From Microthyrium microscopicum (taxonomy: Eukaryota > Ascomycota > Dothideomycetes > Microthyriales > Microthyriaceae): 64,000 nucleotides of DNA. Where the stretch lies: the NCBI GenBank assembly GCA_010405405.1, contig MU004231.1, positions 1,633,386 to 1,697,385 on the forward strand, in the 5' to 3' direction. Under the pieces are notes generated by a model. The model had not been told where the DNA came from, did no database searches, and was given only the letters and a program-made list of their open reading frames with translations. The translations under genes and the position numbers were made by a program. Of the stretch, positions 32,295-44,580 are shown in pieces (the first letter of the stretch is position 1; every line of letters starts with the position of its first letter).

Positions 32295-34974
32295 ATGAAG
32301 ACTGACTTCCGCTTCGATAATTTGCTTGGAACAGTTTACGGCTCCGGAAACCTTGCCTTTACTCCAGACGGCACCACATTACTCTCCCCTGTGGGCAACC
32401 GAGTCACAGTCTTCGATCTCGTAAAGGACAAGTCGCATACACTACCCTTTACGCATAGACGGCCCATATCACACCTTGCTCTCCATCCATCCGGTCAACT
32501 CCTCCTTACCATCGACCAATCTGGTCGCGCAATCCTCTCACATCTTCCCCGCCGCCTCGCGCTTTACTACTTTACCTTCAAATCTCCGGTAACCGCCCTC
32601 GCCTTTTCACCATGTGGGAAATACTTTGCTGCCGCAACAGGAAGATTGATAGAAATATGGCATACTCCGCAAACACCGGCATCGTCTGCTGATGGGGGCC
32701 TAGCGTTCGCGCCGTTTGAGCTACATCGTAGGCTCAGCGGTCATTATGACGAAATTACAAGCGTGGAATGGTCTGGTGATTCAAGATTCTTTTTGACTGC
32801 TTCGAAAGATCTACATGCTAGGGTATGGAGCTTTGACCCTGTAGAGGGATTCGTTCCCACTGCATTAGCTGGGCATCGGCAGGCAGTGGTAGGAGCATGG
32901 TTTTCCAAAGATCAAGAGTCCATCTGGACCATCAGCAAGGATGGAGCATTATTTCAGTGGGAGTATTCACAAAGGCCGGATAAGGAGGAAGAAGAACTTC
33001 AGTGGCGAGTCTTTGCAAGACATTACTTCAAGCAAACGCCGGCATATGTGTCATGCGCTGCCTTTCATCCTGAGTCGAACTTGTTAGTGACGGGATTTTC
33101 AACTGGTATTTTCATGATACACGAACTGCCAGATTTTACCGAACTACAAACATTGAGGTATGTCGCATAGTTCAATGCATGATCCCGACGCTAACATGAG
33201 CAGTGTATCACAAACAAACGTTTCTCAAGTCATCATTAATTCCGCAGGCAATTGGCTAGCTCTTTCCTCCGCCAAACTCAGCCAACTCCTAGTGTGGGAC
33301 TGGCAATCAGAATCATACATCCTTAAACAACAATCACATCACGACTCGCTAAACGCGCTAGCGTATACGCCTGATGCGCAGAGAATTGTGACGTGCGCTG
33401 ATGATGGGAAGATAAAACTCTGGGATGTAAGATCCGGCTTCTGCTCGGTTACATTTACAGAACATAGTAGTGGTGTAACGGCATGCGAGTTTGCCAAACG
33501 AGGCAATATTCTATTTACAGCAAGTCTTGATGGCTCTGTAAGAGCTTGGGATCTACTACGCTATCGCAACTTCCGCACCTTCACAGCACCAGCTAAACTA
33601 GGTTTCTCATGCTTAGCCGTAGATCCATCAGGCGAAGTCGTAGCCGCTGGATCGCATGACACTGACACGATACATATCTGGTCTGTCCAAACTGGACAAT
33701 TGCTGGATCAACTAGCTGGTCATGAAGGCCCAATCTCCTGTCTCGCCTTCACCCCAGACGGCACCTCTCTAATTTCAGGCTCTTGGGACAATACCGTCCG
33801 CATATGGAGCATATTTGCCCGTCAACAAAGCTCTGAACCGCTCACCCTTCAAGCAAACGTTCTCTCCCTCGCCGTCCGTCCCGACTCCAAACAAATCGCC
33901 GTTGCCACCCTCGACGGCCAACTAAGCTTCTGGTCTATTGCCGAAGGTGCCCAAATCAACGTTCTTGATGGCCGCCGCGACGTTTCTGGCGGCCGGAAAC
34001 TAGGCGACCGCCGAACAGCAGCCAACGTCGCCGATACCAAAGCATTTGACACTCTCGCCTACAGCGCTGACGGCACCTGCATTCTCGCCGCCGGCAAATC
34101 AAAATATATCTGTCTCTACGAATGCACATCCGGCGTACTCCTCAAAAAATTCACCGTCAGTGTCAACCTAGCGCTAGACGGCACCCAAGAATTCCTCTCC
34201 TCCCGAAATCTCACTGATGCTGGACCTGTCGACATACTCGACGATGCAGGCGACGCATCCGATCTAGAAGACCGCATCGACCGAACCCTCCCAGGTGCCA
34301 CCCGCGGCGACGCCTCCGTCCGACGCGCACGCCCAGAGATACGCGTGGCAGGCGTACAATTTGCGCCATCCGGTCGAGGATTCTGCGCAGCCAGTACTGA
34401 AGGTCTGCTCGTCTACGACCTCGACGTTGGCCAACGATTCGACCCTTTCGAACTCGATGTCGACGTAACACCCGCCACCACCCACGCCGCTCTAGCATCT
34501 GGCGACTACCTTCGCGCCCTCGTAATGGCCTTCCGCCTAAATGAAGCGCCCCTCCTAACAACCGTCTACGAAGCCATACCAGCACCTGATATCCCACTAG
34601 TTGTTCGCGGAGTACCAGATATATATCTTGCGCGTCTATTACGTCTTGTTGTCAAGCAGACAGAGAGTTCACCGCATTTGGAGTTCTGTCTACGGTGGCT
34701 CGAGGCACTGATGACGAGCTGGGGACGGACGATCAGACAGCGAAAAGGCGAGTTTGCGGCAGAGATTAGGGCGGTTACGAGGGTGGTGCAGAGCGTGGAG
34801 AGGGAGTTGAGGAGGCTGGGGGAAGGAAATGGGTATATGGTTGATTATTTGCTCAAGCAGACTAGCGCCGATGCTACTGATGGGGCAGAGAATGGGAGTA
34901 ATGACGTGAATGGGCTTAATGAGGCGATGGATGAGGATGGTGATGATGAGGGCGAGTGGGAGGGAGCAGACTGA
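32295..34974 (+). CDS. PWP2: periodic tryptophan protein 2 (U3 snoRNP subunit, UTP-B)
   Basis: WD-repeat protein of the small-subunit processome, needed for early 18S rRNA maturation in the nucleolus. Two exons (32295-33157 and 33204-34974) give 877 aa. The N-terminus DFRFDNLLGTVYGSGNLAFT is diagnostic. About 12-14 WD repeats form two propellers (for example HHDSLNALAYTPDAQRIVTC followed by DDGKIKLWDVR; GHEGPISCLAFTPDGTSLIS). After an insert near residues 620-660 comes the Utp12-type C-terminal helical domain (around VVRGVPDIYLARLLRLVVKQ) and an acidic tail (EDGDDEGEWEGAD). Divergent from the septin gene. Essential housekeeping gene. Confidence 0.95.
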
Positions 34975-35369
34975 TGTTTTAGACGACAGATAACTGCTTG
35001 AACGATCCAACGAATGAAGCTCTATGAATTGAGCAAGTGGACTTCTTAGGAGCATTAATTGAACATATGGCTAAGTTGACATCGAGTTTCCCAAAGCAGT
35101 TCTTGAAATCTTTAAACCCAATTTCCCAGTCTCACCTATCATTATGAGAGCTTACAAACCAATGTATCAAGGGTCGGGTCGCTCCATCGAACGAGTCCAA
35201 CTGCAACCAGGACAATATATACAGGCCAAGCGACAAGGGATTGCCAATGATTGAGCGCTGGGTCTTTCCAGACTTTCCAGTAAACGAATGTCGCAGTCCA
35301 CGATATGCAAATACTCAACCAAAGCACAAAGAAGGAGTCTCGTGCTCCCCGTAAATTTTCTGTGCTTGG
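34975..35369. other. 3' region, with a possible extra exon encoding two membrane helices
   Basis: On the minus strand between 35,142 and 35,340 a frame reads FFVLWLSICISWTATFVYW, then VAWPVYIVLVAVGLVRW, and stops at 35,142. These are two good membrane helices. They could be a last exon of the 2EXR-like gene just upstream (an acceptor CACAG lies at about 35,358), but I could not find a donor that keeps the frame with certainty, so it is listed separately. Confidence 0.35.
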
Positions 35370-37010
35370 TTAGCATGTGCGGTCAGAATGCAGATAGTTA
35401 TGCCACTTGCCATACACCTCTTGGCTCATGTACAATGGGTGTTGGACCACAAAATTCGTGGGGCCCATATGACTTGTTGACGTGGCCAGTTTAGTCATGT
35501 CATTCCAGCGGTGAGTTTCTTGAGGAACCCGCAAACCGTAGTAACGATGATTGTCAGCCCAGGTCTTCGAGATTTCTTGCAAGTCGTCATCTTCCCCAAA
35601 GGTGATTTTCATGCGCTCGGCACGCTCTCCGAACGTCATCACTTTCAAATCCTCCCTTCTCTTTATACTTTCTTTGAGTCTTTGAGTCTGGTACGTGTCT
35701 GGGGGAGTCCAGTGATTTCGTCGAACCACGGCGTATAGGACATCGAATTGGCTACTCCAGTTGTAGATCATCACTCGCTCGCCAATGATCACATCTGGGT
35801 GCTCTTGCTGTATCCACGTCATGAAAACTTCTACCTGTTCCATCAGCCATGACTAATATGCCAATGGTGCAGGCGAGCCGCGCTGAGCGTGGGAGTCTTG
35901 GAATCGGAAACGGCCGTGGCTCTGAATCTTGTTCGTCAACGTGCTGCTAGCCGGTTGGCCGATCAGATTGAAATTCAAGACTAGAACGAGCGGTTTCATG
36001 GCGATGCGAGGACCCGGTATTAACGACGGAACGAACTGCAAAATAGTTAAAACAATAAATGATCGGCAACTCGAGACATATCTACCTTGCGACGTCGCTC
36101 TTTGATCAGGGCCAAAGTGTCCTTCAACCATTCTAACGTTGCGATATGCTTGGGCACCTCCACATAGTTCTTGGTGACTCCGTAAGGAATATCGATTTCG
36201 ACTTTCAGCAGACTGAGATCAGGAAGAAACACTTCACCAGCTATGTCGTGCGTGTTCCGTCCCCAACGCTCGACGAACACTAGTTCCTCAACGCGTCCTT
36301 TACCAGTCTCTGGCTCTTTGACGATGTACCAGCGACGAGGTGAAATGGCGTCACCAATTGCGGCAGCTCGGTCTGGATGGTGGTGAACATATGCCAAATT
36401 GAGCCGCGCAGCCTCGTGAAGAAACTCAAGCCAGATATACCGGCCAAAGAGACGAATGTGATCTGGGAAGATGACATGTTCGAAAGACACTTCGGGCAAG
36501 TACGCACTGACGCCAAAGAGGCAATACTCGCGAAAGAACGGCGCCGGGCAAGGGTTGTTCAATATAGTTTCATCCACCCGAAAGGTCACCAGCTCACGAT
36601 AAATTTTCAGGCGAATTTCGGCAGGCAGAGTCGAAAGACGGCTAGTTGTTTTGAGCGCTTGGGATGCTTGACCTCGTTGCTCTGCTAGGTCATCGGGAAG
36701 TACTCTACAAAGAGGTCAGTCTATGAATCATGAGACGTGTAAATGACTATCGTACTGGAATTTCTTGGTAGTCAGGAACCTAATTCGGTGCGCGTTAGGG
36801 CTATGAAGAACAACAAGATAAGATAACGACTTACTTTATGGATCCATTGTTTGTTAGATACCGCCAGTTGACAACTACACGACGTCTAAGAGGTGAAGGC
36901 TGACCGAAGGTGGGCAGGGCGATATTTGAGTTTCTATGGGTATATCCCCACAGAACCGCCACTGCCAGAAGTAAGGCTATGGCGGAACACGATAGGGAAT
37001 TCGTTGCCAT
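35370..37010 (-). pseudogene. 2EXR/F-box-like protein with N-terminal membrane anchor, broken by in-frame TAG
   Basis: Minus-strand gene with exons 36835-37010, 36756-36779 (24 nt), 36086-36704 and 35370-36035, all joined in frame by GT-AG introns. The first exon holds a membrane anchor (SAIALLLAVAVLWGYTHRN). Exon 3 starts a 2EXR/F-box-like motif (LSTLPAEIRLKIYRELVTF), typical of a very large fungal family of unknown function. In the last exon the frame runs through RFRFQDSHAQRGSPAPLAY, hits TAG at 35853-35855, and continues in the same frame with SWLMEQVEVFMTWIQQEHPD to 35,370. Both sides look coding, so the TAG is probably a nonsense mutation; CAG to TAG would be the RIP-type change. Read-through, an unrecognised intron or a sequencing error remain possible. 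A C-terminal pair of membrane helices may lie downstream. Confidence 0.6.
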
Positions 37011-37961
37011 GATATTTGTGGTTTGTGTGTTCAAAAGAGATTGCACAAAGTTGAAGCCGACCACAAGACGCCGAGCTGGCGCAATATATCTTGTTCGTTG
37101 TTGAAGTGAAGGTCAATGATGAATCTTGATGTGAAAACCAATGTGAAATATTTAAGGGATTAAACGGATCAATGATGGATTGTGCTCACTTGCTATGGCG
37201 GTAACAGGCAGCATCAAACGGAAAGACCGATGTACAAGCTTGGTCTGCGCCTTCCTTTGCAGCTCAACAAACTTATCAACGTTCGTACTTGCCATGAAAG
37301 TCGTAGGCACTATCAAGATCTACTGAAAAATGAATCAAGGGCAAAAGATTGTACAGTATTACATACCTAAGTGTTTCAGAACTCAATAACAAGAAGTTGC
37401 GTACTGAAAAGCCTTCAAAGGCCCTTTCTGCCGCCTCCAGGCCGTCGTTGTGCACTAGCAGATGGAAGCAGTCTTGATGCTCTAGTGGTCACTCACTATA
37501 TCAGAAATGCCTCTTTGGTGAGTTCAAGCCACTGTTCGTACGATAAGGCTTTCCAGTAATGTGCTCCTATGACTGAATAATTTCTGATTTATCATCGTTC
37601 TCTTTCCACCACGATCCTCGACAATAGGCTGCTATCTTTGAGCAATAAATCAACACAGAGTTTCTGTATTATGCAGCTCGGAGTCGCGACGATTGCCGAG
37701 ATCGAAGGCTTTGAGTTGACATAGCTGTTATTGCTTAAATGGTCATGGTTGAGGAAAGGTCGTCGTCGCCGAGACAAGACCGTGATCGCTAAGGGCAAAA
37801 TGATATGTAGCAATTCCCCGACATGAGCTTACCGATATGTCCGACTCGATTTTCTTCCAGATGATCAGCGTTTGGATGGATGCGATTATTTCAGAGTCCT
37901 GGAACCATCCAGAGAACGCCAAACGCAGTGCTGGATTACACTTATTGGATTATCCCCAAGC
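37011..37961. other. intergenic, no gene recognised
   Basis: 951 bases without a supported coding sequence; short open frames on both strands look random. Confidence 0.5.
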
Positions 37962-39194
37962 TCATACATGTTGAACTTTTGAGTACAATTCAAAAGTGCT
38001 CGCCACCTCCTCGTCCAAGACATTTGTCTTAGACTTCACAAGGGCGACAATCTTTTCATTGATCGAAGCCTCCACACCAAATGCCTGGGCCTGTCGGACG
38101 AGGAAGCCATTGATATAGTCAATCTCTGTAGGCCGACCAGCGAGATAGTCTTGCCGCATTGAGCTGATGTTACTCGCCGTTTTGGCGCCGATGGTGTCAA
38201 CGACTTCTAGCAGGACTTTCTCATTGAAAGCCTTGATTGATTTCTCGTCCATGCTGCCACGCGCCTGAAGTAATTTGATGATTATCGACGAAATCTCCTT
38301 TACGAGAGAGACCAACAGAGTTCGCAGTACTGGTCGTTGAAACAGCTCTCCATTACGACAGTCAAAGATGATGGTCAGAGGATTTATGACCGCATTTACA
38401 GTCAGTTTCCGGAGCTGTATCTCCAAGAGCTGTCCAGGCTCGGCGAATGTGGCATTGAGCGTAGACGAGTTAAGCAGTAGAGCCGGCAGAATTCCTAACT
38501 CGTCCTTTGAGGCTAAACTGCTGCTTGACACTGCCGCGAATGTCATATCCGCTATGCCAGCGTGGACTACTGAAAAGGGGCTCGTGCTATATAAGCCGTG
38601 GTTGACAATGCCAGCCATGAACTTTGGCCTCTGTGACTGCTCAGGGAAGATTTGATCCGTGACCTCATCGATGGTTCCTAGGAGCGTCAGTCAATATACT
38701 TCGGATGGCATCTTCGTTTGGATCTTACCCATCCCATTCTGCACAAACAGCAAAGTGGAGTCTTTGTCAAGACGAGAGGCTATAGACGTGACTGCTACTG
38801 CCGTAGTCAAAGTTTTTGTAGCCACAATCAGGTTCTTAATGGCAGATTGGCTCAAGACTTTATCGTGAACTGACTCTATGCTGAAGCCACCCAGCTGACT
38901 GACTGCAGTCGGAGGTGTTCTTACCTGTATGGAATTTTCGGCTTCAATAAATTGCGTTGGAAAGTTTGGTCGATGATACAACAATGCGATAGGCAAGTCA
39001 GGATGGCTGGCTCGTAGTGAATGCGCGAAGAATTTCCCAAGACTCCCTATACCTAGGATGTGGACACCAGGTGCAGCTGACCGGCGCGTCATGGTGGAAG
39101 CCTTTCTGCTATAGGTGCTCATGAACTCTAAGCATCTCCAACGCGCTGTTTTGAGCCTCGAGAGTTCTCGAGGTTCAATGATGGAACAACGCAT
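37962..39194 (-). CDS. 2-dehydropantoate 2-reductase-like enzyme (ketopantoate reductase family)
   Basis: NADPH-binding reductase of the ApbA/PanE family; true members reduce ketopantoate to pantoate for coenzyme A synthesis, but many fungal paralogues are uncharacterised. Exons 38729-39194 and 37962-38677 give 393 aa. The dinucleotide motif HILGIGSLGKFFAHSLR is at about residue 45; FVQNGMGTIDEV matches the conserved substrate-side NGMG region. The catalytic-domain helix is recognisable as LEIQLRKLTVNAVINPLTII (with the usual K and N), followed by a late conserved segment SSMRQDYLAGRPTEIDYING. An N-terminal basic stretch (ARWRCLEFMSTYSRKASTMT) could be a mitochondrial targeting signal; an internal start at 39,122 would still leave part of it. 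Confidence 0.85.
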
Positions 39195-39542
39195 CTTGAG
39201 CAGGGAGGGCCAACAGGAGCGCCGGAATGAGGGGAGGTCTTCTGGAAAGACAACATCAACCTGGAGCGAGACCTTGTTAGCCCATATAGATTGAGTTAGA
39301 CATTATACAGCTGGTGAATTGAAGCACTGCGTTGTAACAGGGAGCAACTTTATGGAAAGAAGTTGAGATATCAGCACTGAAGCCAAAGAAAAGGGGGCGG
39401 GTGAATTTCGGACTAGAAACTAAAATACTGTACTCGAAGTCCCGGCCCCAAAATCCAATCACATGGCTCATTGAGTCTTAATCCGAGTCTAGGGCTTCTT
39501 TGATGCTGGTTGGTGGTGGACTGGTCAGTGGTGGTGGAATTA
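39195..39542. other. intergenic next to a transposon
   Basis: 348 bases, no gene seen. GGTGGTGG-rich sequence lies at about 39,507-39,538, and the TA at 39,541-39,542 is the left copy of the transposon's target duplication. Confidence 0.5.
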
Positions 39543-39618
39543 CCTCTGGTGTGCATTCTAAGCCTTATACCCTAGCTTTTGAAGCAGATTTTTACCTACT
39601 TTAGCTCTATACCTAATT
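39543..39618 (+). repeat. left terminal inverted repeat of the 39.5-kb transposon
   Basis: Matches the reverse complement of 42795-42870 over about 76 bases. The outer 50-60 bases keep CA and TG words (GGTGTGCATTC, GCAG), unlike the interior. The neighbouring TA is the target duplication. Confidence 0.9.
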
Positions 39619-40109
39619 AAATAAGTCCTAGAATAGTGAAGCATATTAGTATATAGATTTTAGTATAGCGCGCCTTATTAGTCCTAGCTTCTTATTAGGA
39701 GTAGATTCTTAAGATATCTAACTTTAATATCTTTATAGTATTATAACTTTATTAATTCTTATTTATTTAAAGCGTACTTACTACTATTTAGTAACTAATT
39801 AAGATATTATTAAATATAGGTAGGAATTTTACTAAATTATAGCGTTGCTAGGTTTAGGATATAATTATTAAGGAGTATTCTAAACGTTAGATCTCTAAAG
39901 TAGTTTTTTATAGTATAGAAACTATTACTTATTAGCGTAAGAAGCTTAAAATTACTATTTTATTTAATACTCCTAGAGTTATTTAATAAGTATCTATATT
40001 AGATTATATTAAAATAGTAGTATTACTTAAATACCTTATTATAAAGCTTAATTCTACGTAATTTAAGATATTAGAGTATTTAGAAAATCTCTTTAATATC
40101 TTTATTAGT

Positions 40110-40712
40110 TATTATAAGATAGAGCGTACTTTAAAGCGTATAGAATAGACTAAAAAGAGAGTATTATTACTATACCTTTACTTTATTAATATTTAGTCTT
40201 TTCTAATAAAAATAGTATTATAAAATAGCTCTTTAATAATCTTTATATAAATATAAAAAATATTAAGAAGAAATCTTAAAATACTATCCTAATTAACTTA
40301 TCTACGTTAATAAATCTAGCTATAAAATAAGATTACTAATGCGTAGAATAAGTTAGAGCCTAAAGGGAGTTAAATATATTAACTTCTTATATCTTTAAAG
40401 CTCTAAGTAATAGAATATACTATCTATATATAACGTATATAATATTTTATACTAAGATCTATACTAACATAATACTAACGATCCTAAATTTATCTTCTAA
40501 TATAAAGAGTAATTAATTAAGAAGATATTATTATTCTCTTAGCCTAATAGCGTTATAATTATAAATAATACTTTCTTTTATAAGGCTAAAGAGCTAAAGC
40601 CTCTTTTTAAAGCTATAGGTATAATTTTATTATTCTTACTACTCTATAGCCCTAATCTAAATCTAATTAAGTAACTATTTAGCGATTTAAAGAAGTAGAT
40701 TAGATTAAATAA
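40110..40712 (+). pseudogene. DDE_3 transposase ghost in the 39.5-kb element
   Basis: Plus-strand remnant with an ERTLKRI-like helix (about 40,110-40,160), a PNSVIIMDN-like strand and a YSPNLNPIKQLFSDLKKW-like end (40,543-40,712), all riddled with TAA/TAG from RIP. It shows that the 39.5-kb element was autonomous once. Confidence 0.7.
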
Positions 40713-42794
40713 TCGTATTTAAAGCGATATAAAGGAGTATAAATAGCCCTTTAAGTAATATCTTAATCTAGGACTTTAGGAATTAAATATAGCGTAGAGA
40801 GTAAGAATATACTTTAAAAAGAGTAAGATAAATTTGTATAACTTTAATATATAATATTTAATTAATCTATCTTAATCTAAGCTTTTTATTATTTTTTCTT
40901 TTCTTCTAATTCTAGATATTAAGTATGCTATTCTCTAATCTATAGCTTAAAGTAATCTATAGCGTTTATCTTAACGTATTCTAATATATATATAAAGATA
41001 TTATCTTCTACTACTACTACCTAACCTAATCTTATATACTTATTTTAATATATCTTTAATAATAGTATAATTTAAATACCTTATAATATCTCTATACTAA
41101 TATATAGAAATATTTAGTTCTTAAAGTCCTTAATCTCTTTATTAGGATTAAATTTAATTAGTTTTAATAGTAGTAGTAGTAAAGTACAAATAGTAGGTAA
41201 AATATTAATATTTTTAATATTTAGAGGTCTTAACACTATAGTACTACCCTTTACTAGAATAGCCTAAATCTTCTCTAGTTTAAAGCTAAAATATATATTA
41301 TTACTATTAAAATTACTATTACTACTACTTTTATTTAATTATTAAGAGCGTATATCTTTCTTAAATTAATTACCTAACGTTAGCTTTAAGATACGTATTA
41401 GTATCTTTAGTAGTAGTTAATATTTTATAATAATAGTAGGTTTATCTATTATTATTACTACCTAATCTATTATTACTACTAGTAGAATAGAAATATACTT
41501 ATTATTTAATACTAGAATTAAGTAGTATTCCTTATTATAAGCTATAGGATATTCTAGCTTATAGTAGGCATATTTATCTAATAACTTAAGCTACTATTTA
41601 TATAAGTTCTTTAGCTTATTTAATTTAATTAAAGCGTTAGTAGTAGTATTCTATAAGTCTTAAGTAGGTTCTTTAGCTTTCTTTAACTTCTTAAGATCTT
41701 CTACTATTCCTAAAGCTATAGGACCTAATTTAACTTTATTAACTAACTAAAATATATCCTAAATAAGCTTAATTTCTACCTTTAGTAAGTAAGTATGCTT
41801 TATAAAGTTAAATATCTATTATTAAACCTTAAGAAGCTTGTTTTGTAGTTCTTCTAGTAATAAGTTACTTTAGATTAATTATACTATCTTAGAATCTTTA
41901 GAGGTATTCTTAATAGAAAGCTTTATTAGCGTTTAGATTAAAAATATTAATCTAATAGAATAGAACTATTCTTTAGCTTTATAATCTTACTATTTAATTA
42001 TACGCCTCTACGTATTTTTAATACTACTAAAGTATTTAAAATTATAATAGTTTAATATTGCTTTATTCTTACTAGTTAGTATTTACTTTATTAGATAAAG
42101 CTTTACCTTAAATCTAGGGTATAAGCTAATTAAATTAATAGGATTATTTAAAGAACTATCTACTAATTAAGATATAGAGACCTAAGATACTAGCCTTTAT
42201 ATCTATTCTACTTAACTTAATACTAAAGAGTAAGGAATTATTATCTATAAAACGCTCTATAAGGAATTTTAGGTATAAAATAAGTCTAGGATAGACGTAT
42301 TTTATAAGGATTTAGGTAGTAAATTAGATAAGGCGTAGAATAAAGAATTAGGCCTATTTTAGTATAATTTTAGTAATATCTACGTAGGTACGCTTATAGG
42401 TATTCTTAAAGCTAATTTAGTAGTTATAGTAGGCTTTTTTATAAGTTAAAGTTCTTACTATAGAAGTACGTTAAGGTCTAGATTAGATAATACTATATAC
42501 TTTATAAAGAATCTAGATGCTATAATAAGTAAGATAATAAAGATAAGACTTAATACTAATAATTATATAGTAATTACTATAAGATAGAAAGAATAAGCTC
42601 TCTTTAGGCTTTAAAATAGTAGCTAGATCTTTAGAATTTATTATTTTACGTACTATCTACTATAATACTAAAATATTAATATTTAAGGTTTAGAATTAGG
42701 GACTAATAGTAGGACTATAAAACTAGGGGATCTAATAGTCTAATTATATATAAATTTGTATACTAACGTATTCTTTAGTTCTAGATCTTAATCC

Positions 42795-42870
42795 AATTAG
42801 ATATAGAGCTAAAGTAGGTAAAAATCTGCTTTAAAAGCTAGGGTGTAAGGCTCAGAATGCACACCAGAGG
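42795..42870 (-). repeat. right terminal inverted repeat of the 39.5-kb transposon
   Basis: Partner of the left repeat, ending GAATGCACACCAGAGG and followed by TA at 42871-42872. Differences from the left copy are transitions, as RIP would produce. Confidence 0.9.
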
Positions 42871-42872
42871 TA

Positions 42873-43414
42873 GCTTGTTAAAAGTCAAATTACAGCAACG
42901 CCTGCAACGCCTTTTCTTGCTGAAAAGACAGCGACTGTTTTCAGACCGTGACACGTTAAAATAGGCGTGGACGTGCTTTCCTTCTAGTTGCACCCCTGCA
43001 CATGGATCGCCTTCCCCTTTCGTTGATCATTTGGCAGGAGCCATCCAATTCCATCAAATCTCCATCAGCCACTGCTGCCATCTTTTCATTTCCTTCAACT
43101 CACTCCTTCGCATTCTCTATTTCTTTTTTACTACCTACTTCTCGTTGATCCCATATCCTGATCAGCTTCTGCTTCTCTTCACCTCTCAGACCTTCGCAAT
43201 TGCTATCACCGGTCGTCGCCAGTCAATCCTTTAAATTCTGCCATATGATATAAACGTGCAGCTCCCGCTTCTGCACCTCCTTACGCGCCAAAAATTCCGC
43301 GTCCTTCCGCACAACCACCCATTAAACGCTGCTACATCCATCTCTCATCAGAATCCTTCATCACGACGGCCGCTTCATAGCATTCTCTTTGGCATTTGCC
43401 CGCGCTCAATCACA
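42873..43414. other. promoter and CT-rich leader of the elongase gene
   Basis: Strongly pyrimidine-rich on the plus strand from about 43,020 onward (CTTCTGCTTCTCTTCACC and similar), typical of promoters and leaders of highly expressed fungal genes. An in-frame upstream ATG at 43,256 reads into the leader and is not preferred as the start. Confidence 0.5.
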
Positions 43415-44580
43415 ATGGCGCCAACTGTTGTGCCCTACTCGACCATCGAGTACGGCTTTCCTACACTCGACCGACCCTTTGGTCTATCGCTATGGCCCAT
43501 CTTCGAGCGCGTTTTCACCCCAATTGTGGGCTATAGGCCGCAAGACTTTCGATTCGTGCCTGGCGAGACATCAATGTCGACGTTTAAGCTGACAGCCACG
43601 GCGCTCGTCTCATATTACATTATTGTGTTTGGCGGCCGTGAACTCATGCGCAATCGACCGGCGTACAAGCTCAATGCCTTGTTTATGATTCACAATTTCT
43701 ACTTGACTGCCATTAGTGGCATTCTTTTGGCTCTCTTCCTCGAACAATTGATTCCTACTCTTGTTCGAAATGGCGTCTTCTTTGGCATTTGCAATCATTC
43801 GGGCGGTTGGACTGATAAACTTGTTATCCTGTACTATGTGAGTATACAGCCTGGATCCAGTAGCATATGTTTTCAAATACTGACATTATTCTCTGTAGCT
43901 CAATTACCTCACGAAATTCCTCGAACTTCTAGACACCGTGTTCCTGTTCCTCAAGAAGAAGCCTCTAAGTATATTCTCCCCATACATTTTCAGCCTACTA
44001 GAAATACTAACAATCTTCGACAGCCTTCCTTCACACTTACCACCACGGCGCCACCGCTCTCCTCTGCTACACCCAACTAATCGGCAACACCGCCGTCTCC
44101 TGGGTCCCAATCACCCTCAACCTAATGGTCCACGTAGTCATGTACTGGTACTACTTCCAATCCGCACGCGGCGTCCGCATCTGGTGGAAGAAGTACATCA
44201 CTGTCATGCAAATCATCCAGTTCGTCATCGACCTTGGCTTCGTCTACTTTGCCAGCTACACCTACTTCACCAGCACTTACTTCCCCGACATGCCCAACCA
44301 CGGCACGTGCGCTGGAGAAGAGTTCGCAGCCATAGCAGGTATCTGCATTCTCTCCAGCTACCTTTTGTTGTTCATCTCGTTCTACTTTGCTACCTACCGC
44401 AAGCCGAGCAGCGCGACTAAGCAACGCAGCCGCGCGACTAGTGCGCTCAAGGAGATGGCTTATGAGACTGTACCGACGGTTGGCCAAGCGCAGCGCCGCT
44501 TTAGTGCTGGGGCGAGCACTTTGGCTAACAGCCTTGGGGTTAATGCTGGCAACGGAAAGGTTCGCTCGCGAAAGGCTTAA
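43415..44580 (+). CDS. fatty-acid elongase (ELO family, Elo2/Fen1-like)
   Basis: ER membrane 3-ketoacyl-CoA synthase that extends fatty acyl-CoA with malonyl-CoA, feeding very-long-chain fatty acids into sphingolipids. Three exons (43415-43837, 43899-43968, 44024-44580) give 349 aa. The family boxes are present: KFLELLDTVFLFLKKKPLTF across intron 2, the histidine box FLHTYHHGATALLCYTQ, and VHVVMYWYYFQSARGVRIWW followed by QIIQFVIDLGFV. About seven membrane helices. The N-terminus DRPFGLSLWPIFERVFTPIV is typical of the yeast Elo1-3 group. The basic C-terminal tail ends KVRSRKA, which may serve ER retention. The start ATG (CACAATGGCGCC) has a good context. Confidence 0.93.

Larger units (their letters stand above)
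39543..42870. mobile_element. complete RIP-inactivated DNA transposon, Tc1/mariner-type (DDE_3), 3,328 bp
   Basis: Both ends carry a 76-bp terminal inverted repeat (39543-39618 and 42795-42870) starting CCTCTGGTGTGCATTCT, with only a few differences, all C/T or G/A transitions. The element is flanked by TA on each side, as for IS630/Tc1/mariner elements. The inside has almost no CA or TG dinucleotides and is full of stops. Ignoring the RIP changes, the plus strand at about 40,543-40,712 still reads like the end of a DDE_3 transposase (a metal-binding Asp strand, a YSPNLNPI-like word, then LFSDLKKWIRL). An upstream helix-turn-helix-like stretch reading ERTLKRI lies at about 40,110-40,160. About 2 kb between the transposase ghost and the right repeat is unexplained. 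Confidence 0.88.

Noticed and set aside
37465-37535. tRNA-like words (CTCTAGTGGT and AGTTCAAGCC)
   Set aside because: The stretch does not fold into a T-arm or acceptor stem with correct pairing, and no proper B box is present.
39500-39542. GGTCAGTGGTGGTGGAA word shared with about 53,277-53,293
   Set aside because: Low-complexity GTGG sequence; chance similarity is enough.
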